The position numbers were made by a program, and so were the translations under genes. A DNA stretch of 64,000 bases from Monarcha castaneiventris obscurior (Eukaryota; Chordata; Aves; Passeriformes; Monarchidae): the NCBI GenBank assembly GCA_026261815.1, contig JAMPIT010000566.1, positions 25,941,001 to 26,005,000 on the forward strand, in the 5' to 3' direction. The first letter of the stretch is position 1; the number at the start of each line of letters is the position of its first letter. The notes beneath the pieces were generated by a model that searched no databases, was not told where the DNA came from, and saw only the letters and a list, made by a program, of their open reading frames with translations. Positions 59,721 through 64,000 of the stretch are shown here, piece by piece.

Positions 59721-62700
59721 ATCTCATCCTGTTACAGACAGACCATGTTGTTTTTTGCTGCCCACATAAGAAAAAAGGAATCTTTTAGCTGGCCTGCTTT
59801 TCTTCATTCCACTATATCTTTCTCACACCACTTCCCACTTCATAGTGAATGGTAATAACAAATTTAAAATATCATTGAAAGAAAACCAATCTCAAAACCC
59901 CCAAAAAACCCCACAGTCCTCGATCTGTGAAAAAAAGACAGGGCCACTTAGATTTTGTGTGAATTAGAAATACAGAGGCTTGGTTTTATTGACTCTATTT
60001 CATCTTGCTGCTGTTGCTGACATTCCAAAGGATTTATATATTTCAATGGTTTTTATTGTCAGTCTTTTAAACATAGACACTCATAGCAGCTGTTGAGAGC
60101 AGAGGAATTACTAAAAACAGTCTGGAGAGAGTCCATTGGACAGATTAAGGAACTGGGGAACCCTTTGTGTAAAAGAAAAAGAGCACAGGAGCAATATTTT
60201 ATATAGGTTTTTTATTTTAGAGGAGGTTTTGGGTTTTAGACCCTGCTAAGCAATTTCAACATTTGTGGAGTATCCAGTATGCTTTGGGATCACTTCCTAG
60301 AGTGGGACTGAATAGAAATGACTCTTAGTCATATCAGAATTGCCTAACTAAGCAAGATTATGGGAAAAATGACAAGAAGAAATATCTCTTTCATTTTGGT
60401 GAGGTTTTTGCCTCTGGATGGAAATGATGGCATAAGAATTTGAGACTAGAGATCCAGGCACATTTGGAACTGCCAAACTGTTTATGCAAATCACTGAAGC
60501 AATTTGAAACAATAATTATTTAAGTAATTTAAAATCTGTAATTTAAAATCCAGTTTTGAAGACTCCTAGTTTTCTGCTGTTTGGGGAGCAAGAGGCTACC
60601 AAAACGCTTTCTGTAGAAGCTAAGTTAGAGGTGTAGCTGCTAAGAGTAAAGTTTTCATGTAAGGGTAGATTAGGATATTGCTTCTTGCAGTACCATTCTG
60701 CTGTAGATTTTTGATTTATAGTTTTGAATATTTCCTTGACTAGAATGTTTTGGTTTACAAGGAAAGCACAAAACACAGGGAAGCTAGTGTGCTGGGCTGT
60801 GGAAGAGAAAATGTGTGGCTTTGCTGGCAAATAGTTTCTGGAATATCTGCTGTCTGAACAAACTAAAGCACATGAAACTTTTTAATAACAGGCTTGACCC
60901 CCAAATTCATGGTTCAATTTTCATCTTTGCAGAGAATGGAGCTACAGTGTTAGGTATCTATATCAGATGTTATCTGTATCCGATGTTAGATTCCTTATGT
61001 TTTTATGTGATATTATTTTGCAACCTATTGATAAAAACACTTGGAAATCTACACCTGTACAGACACAAAACAATATGAAGAAAAAGGTATTAGTTTAAAA
61101 ACCCCACAGTTTATTGTTCTTTTGATATACAAGATGCTTATTTCTTTTGATGTATGTTCTTTCATTTCTGATGAGACACAAATTAAACTTTAACAGTTTA
61201 ATAATTTTCTAACAGAATAAAGTAGAATTTTATTCCATAACTTTCCACTGAGAAATATTTTGTTAGTATTTGAATTTTACAATTTTTGTCCTTATTCATT
61301 CAGTAAAAATTGCCCTTTATGTAACCACTGCCCTAGAAAATTAGCATTTATGGCCAACAGTGAACCTTTTTCTTCTTTTTTTTTCAGCAGACTTCATAGG
61401 ATGATCATCTGGATGATATTTTATGCTTGGTAACTACTTTCAAAAGAGTTTCTTAAAATATTGATCTGTATGCTGCATGTTGACAGATTCTGACCTGAAG
61501 AATTGTCTCTGGAGTGTGTAGGTTTGCAGTGTGCAGGATGTGTCAGGCAGTGATGCAGGTAATTGGCACCTGATGTGACAACACGATGGCACCGTAGCCA
61601 CAAAGTCTGAACTTAATTGAATGTATATGAGCCTTGAGATCCTGTGACAAAAATGAAATGAACTAAACCTTACTGTCACTTCAGTAAGGAACTAGCAGGG
61701 AGATACTAAAAAAACTCCATAAATGTTGGAAGCCCCTGAAAGCTAGTGAACCAGTTTCCTCTAGCTGAAGTGACAGTGTCTGCCAAGAAATACAAGGACC
61801 TACATATTTCTCTTTAGAGCAATTAGTCAATCAGTACCTCCACAGACCTGTGAAAAAATACGTCCTACTTCACACAGCTGTGCAACGATTACTTGAAGTG
61901 ATAAGGTTACTACAGTGAAACCTGGCAAAGACTTTTACAATTGGCTTGTATGCTGTTAGAGTCACTAGCAGCATGCTAAGAAATGTCAACAGTAATTAAA
62001 CCCAATAATTTTCAAATATATGCCATGCTTTGGCAGTGGTGAGGAATGCTTTTCACAGCAAGAATTCTCAGCCCTGTGAGCATAGAATTTTTTTAAGATT
62101 TTTTTTTTTTCTTTTTATGGGAAGAAGATTTTTTCCTTTTTCTTTTGGCAACACCATTTTGCAAGATGTTTATTCATTAAAGGATTGTATCAAAAATCAC
62201 AGAACTACAGGTTTCTTCTCTAAACTTGTCACAGTTCTTACTGGCTTGTGTTAAAGGATTGTCCCTGCATGTAATTCTGAGTACATTGCATGGAATCTAT
62301 TTTAAAAATTTGTGAAACATTTTGGCAAAACATCTGAAAATTTACTGAAAAGTGACATTTCAAAATACTGAAATGAAATTGTGTTCAGGTTTTGGCAAGT
62401 ACTTTTGGAAAAATAAACCCCCAAGTTTGCAAATGGTTAACAACTTGCTTCTAAAATAAAAGATTTAAATGTTGCAGAATAATTTCACAGGTTCCATTTT
62501 CAAAGAAAAGAAGAAGACAATGGCTCTCCATACCCAGTTAATTACACTGATGTAATTTATACATGACCGTCTTGACCCAGGTAAGATTATTAGAAACAGA
62601 GGTGTGAGGTGCTTCAGGACAAAGGCATCTCACTGTGTGAGGTTTGTAACTGGTGCAGAGTCAGGAACTTGGACTTTTCATTTGCTAGAAAGGTCTCTTT

Positions 62701-64000
62701 GGCCACTCTCATATGTAATAAGTACTTGGTTGATGTAATAAAAATATAATAGAGACAACTGAAAACATCCTCATCCAGGATACTCATCTGGAGACAGTAG
62801 AACTGCAAGTATTTTTTTCATAATAGGGTCAAAGTCCATTTTTGAGAGTCTGAGAGGTATGGTGAGGGCAAAAATTTGTTATTGTGTGCAAGATGGATAC
62901 GTTTCTATGTGTGCCAGGGCAGCTCTGGCCAGCCTAACTCAAGGGATAAGTGTAGTGCTGAGCGCTGTCTCAGCACAATTTTTTAACTCAGAATAGGCAC
63001 TGTAGTTATGTGCTTCTGACAGTAAGGTAAAAAAACAAAAAGTGAAGACTTTTATACTAGTTTGCTCTCATATTTATTCAGCTGAAACCCATTGTTTTCA
63101 AAGTTACATTAAGACCAAGTATGATGTTGAAGGCTGAATCTCGCTCCTGCTCAAAGGCCAAACATTTGTTAAACTTGGCTAGGGCCAGTATTTTGTTGTT
63201 ATGAAATGTCAGCTGTCCCCCACAGACAACAGGTAGCTTCTAACGTGATAAAGCACTTCTCTCACCTTCTGGTAAAATAGTTTGGAAATTTTAAAATCGG
63301 TTAATGAGAGGCTTTTGTTGAAAAAAGTCCTCTCTCAGCTCCAACATGTTTCCTCTTTGGACAATATTTAGCTTTACTGTAAACTTCTTACAGTCATCTC
63401 AAATAAATAAAATGACTTGGAACTTCCCTTTTAGAAAAGTAGATTGAAGACAATGACAACAGGAGAATACACTAATGCCATTTAAGCAAAGTAATATAAT
63501 AATAAAAGTTTTGAATGCCCTCATGCCAGAATTGGCTACTTAGAAAGTAAAATGGTTCACATTAGATACAAAATGCTGAAGAAAGAATTAAGAAACTATC
63601 TTACGAAAAAGTTTATCCCTTTTTGTTCACTTAATGCACATCAAAATTAATTTTATGTTGCAATTTTTAAATTACTTTGACTCATTAGAAATATTAAGAG
63701 AACCAATGCAAGCTTCACATTACCTTAGTACCTACTGCTGTTTTAACTGATAGATATTTTGATTTTATTACTTATTGGTATTTGTACAAAACTTGTAAAG
63801 ATAATTTTTAAAGTCTTCATTGCTTTTATATAAAAAAGGATGATGTAATTATGCATTTAATTCTATGAGGTCCATGCAAGTGTTTCTGGTATGAATGAAT
63901 CAATATCTTGAGAGAGATAACATCTTGGTCCTCTCAGGGTTAAGAGACATGTTTCCTGCCTGAAAATAATATCCTCACAACCAGCAACAGTACGTTTCAG
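59721..64000. other. AT-rich sequence, probably intronic, one weak exon candidate
   Basis: No mobile element or RNA gene is recognised. On the minus strand a good acceptor-like sequence (CATTTTCTCTTCCACAG) at 60797 opens a frame to a stop at 60543. A second acceptor-like ATTTTTGTCACAG near 61640 opens a frame to 61440. Neither has a secure donor or a phase that fits the exon at 59146, so they are not called as exons. Upstream exons and the promoter of the minus-strand gene would lie here or beyond the edge. Confidence 0.4.

Overview
This window looks like gene-poor, AT-rich bird chromosome. The diagnostic evidence is the repeats. Seven pieces of the avian LINE CR1 are present, several ending in the typical ATTCTATG octamer tail. 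Four solo LTRs are present, two of them carrying the GGGATATTCCATACCAT-type core of an avian ERVL LTR family. That LTR family and the low repeat density suggest a neoavian bird, perhaps a songbird; this is inference. No bacterial-style operon, CRISPR array, rRNA, tRNA or CpG island is visible.

Layout. 1-13 kb is AT-rich intergenic or intronic sequence with two old CR1 copies. 13.28-14.45 kb holds two minus-strand LTRs of different families separated by only 18 bp. 18.1 kb has a possible terminal exon on the minus strand. 20.5-21.4 kb has a triplet microsatellite and a plus-strand ERVL LTR. 21.4-33 kb shows almost nothing recognisable. 33-42 kb holds five CR1 pieces in both orientations. 42-48 kb is AT-rich and free of recognised repeats.

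The best coding evidence is on the minus strand at the right. A terminal coding exon (48911-49144) has a good acceptor, a coiled-coil-like sequence, a proline run and a stop. A second exon-like block (58940-59146) has an acceptor, a strong donor and phase 0 at both ends. An open frame starting at a good acceptor (49722) could follow it in phase. I do not recognise the protein. These pieces may be the 3' end of one gene whose promoter lies beyond the right edge, but the join between 49.7 kb and 49.1 kb does not work cleanly in phase, so the model is incomplete.

Most other open frames of 60-130 codons are what chance gives in 64 kb, or run through repeats, and are not annotated as genes. I found no convincing new biological system. 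The items most worth checking are the unidentified minus-strand gene, the possible terminal exon at 18.1 kb, the paired LTR insertions, and a double palindrome at 37.9 kb.
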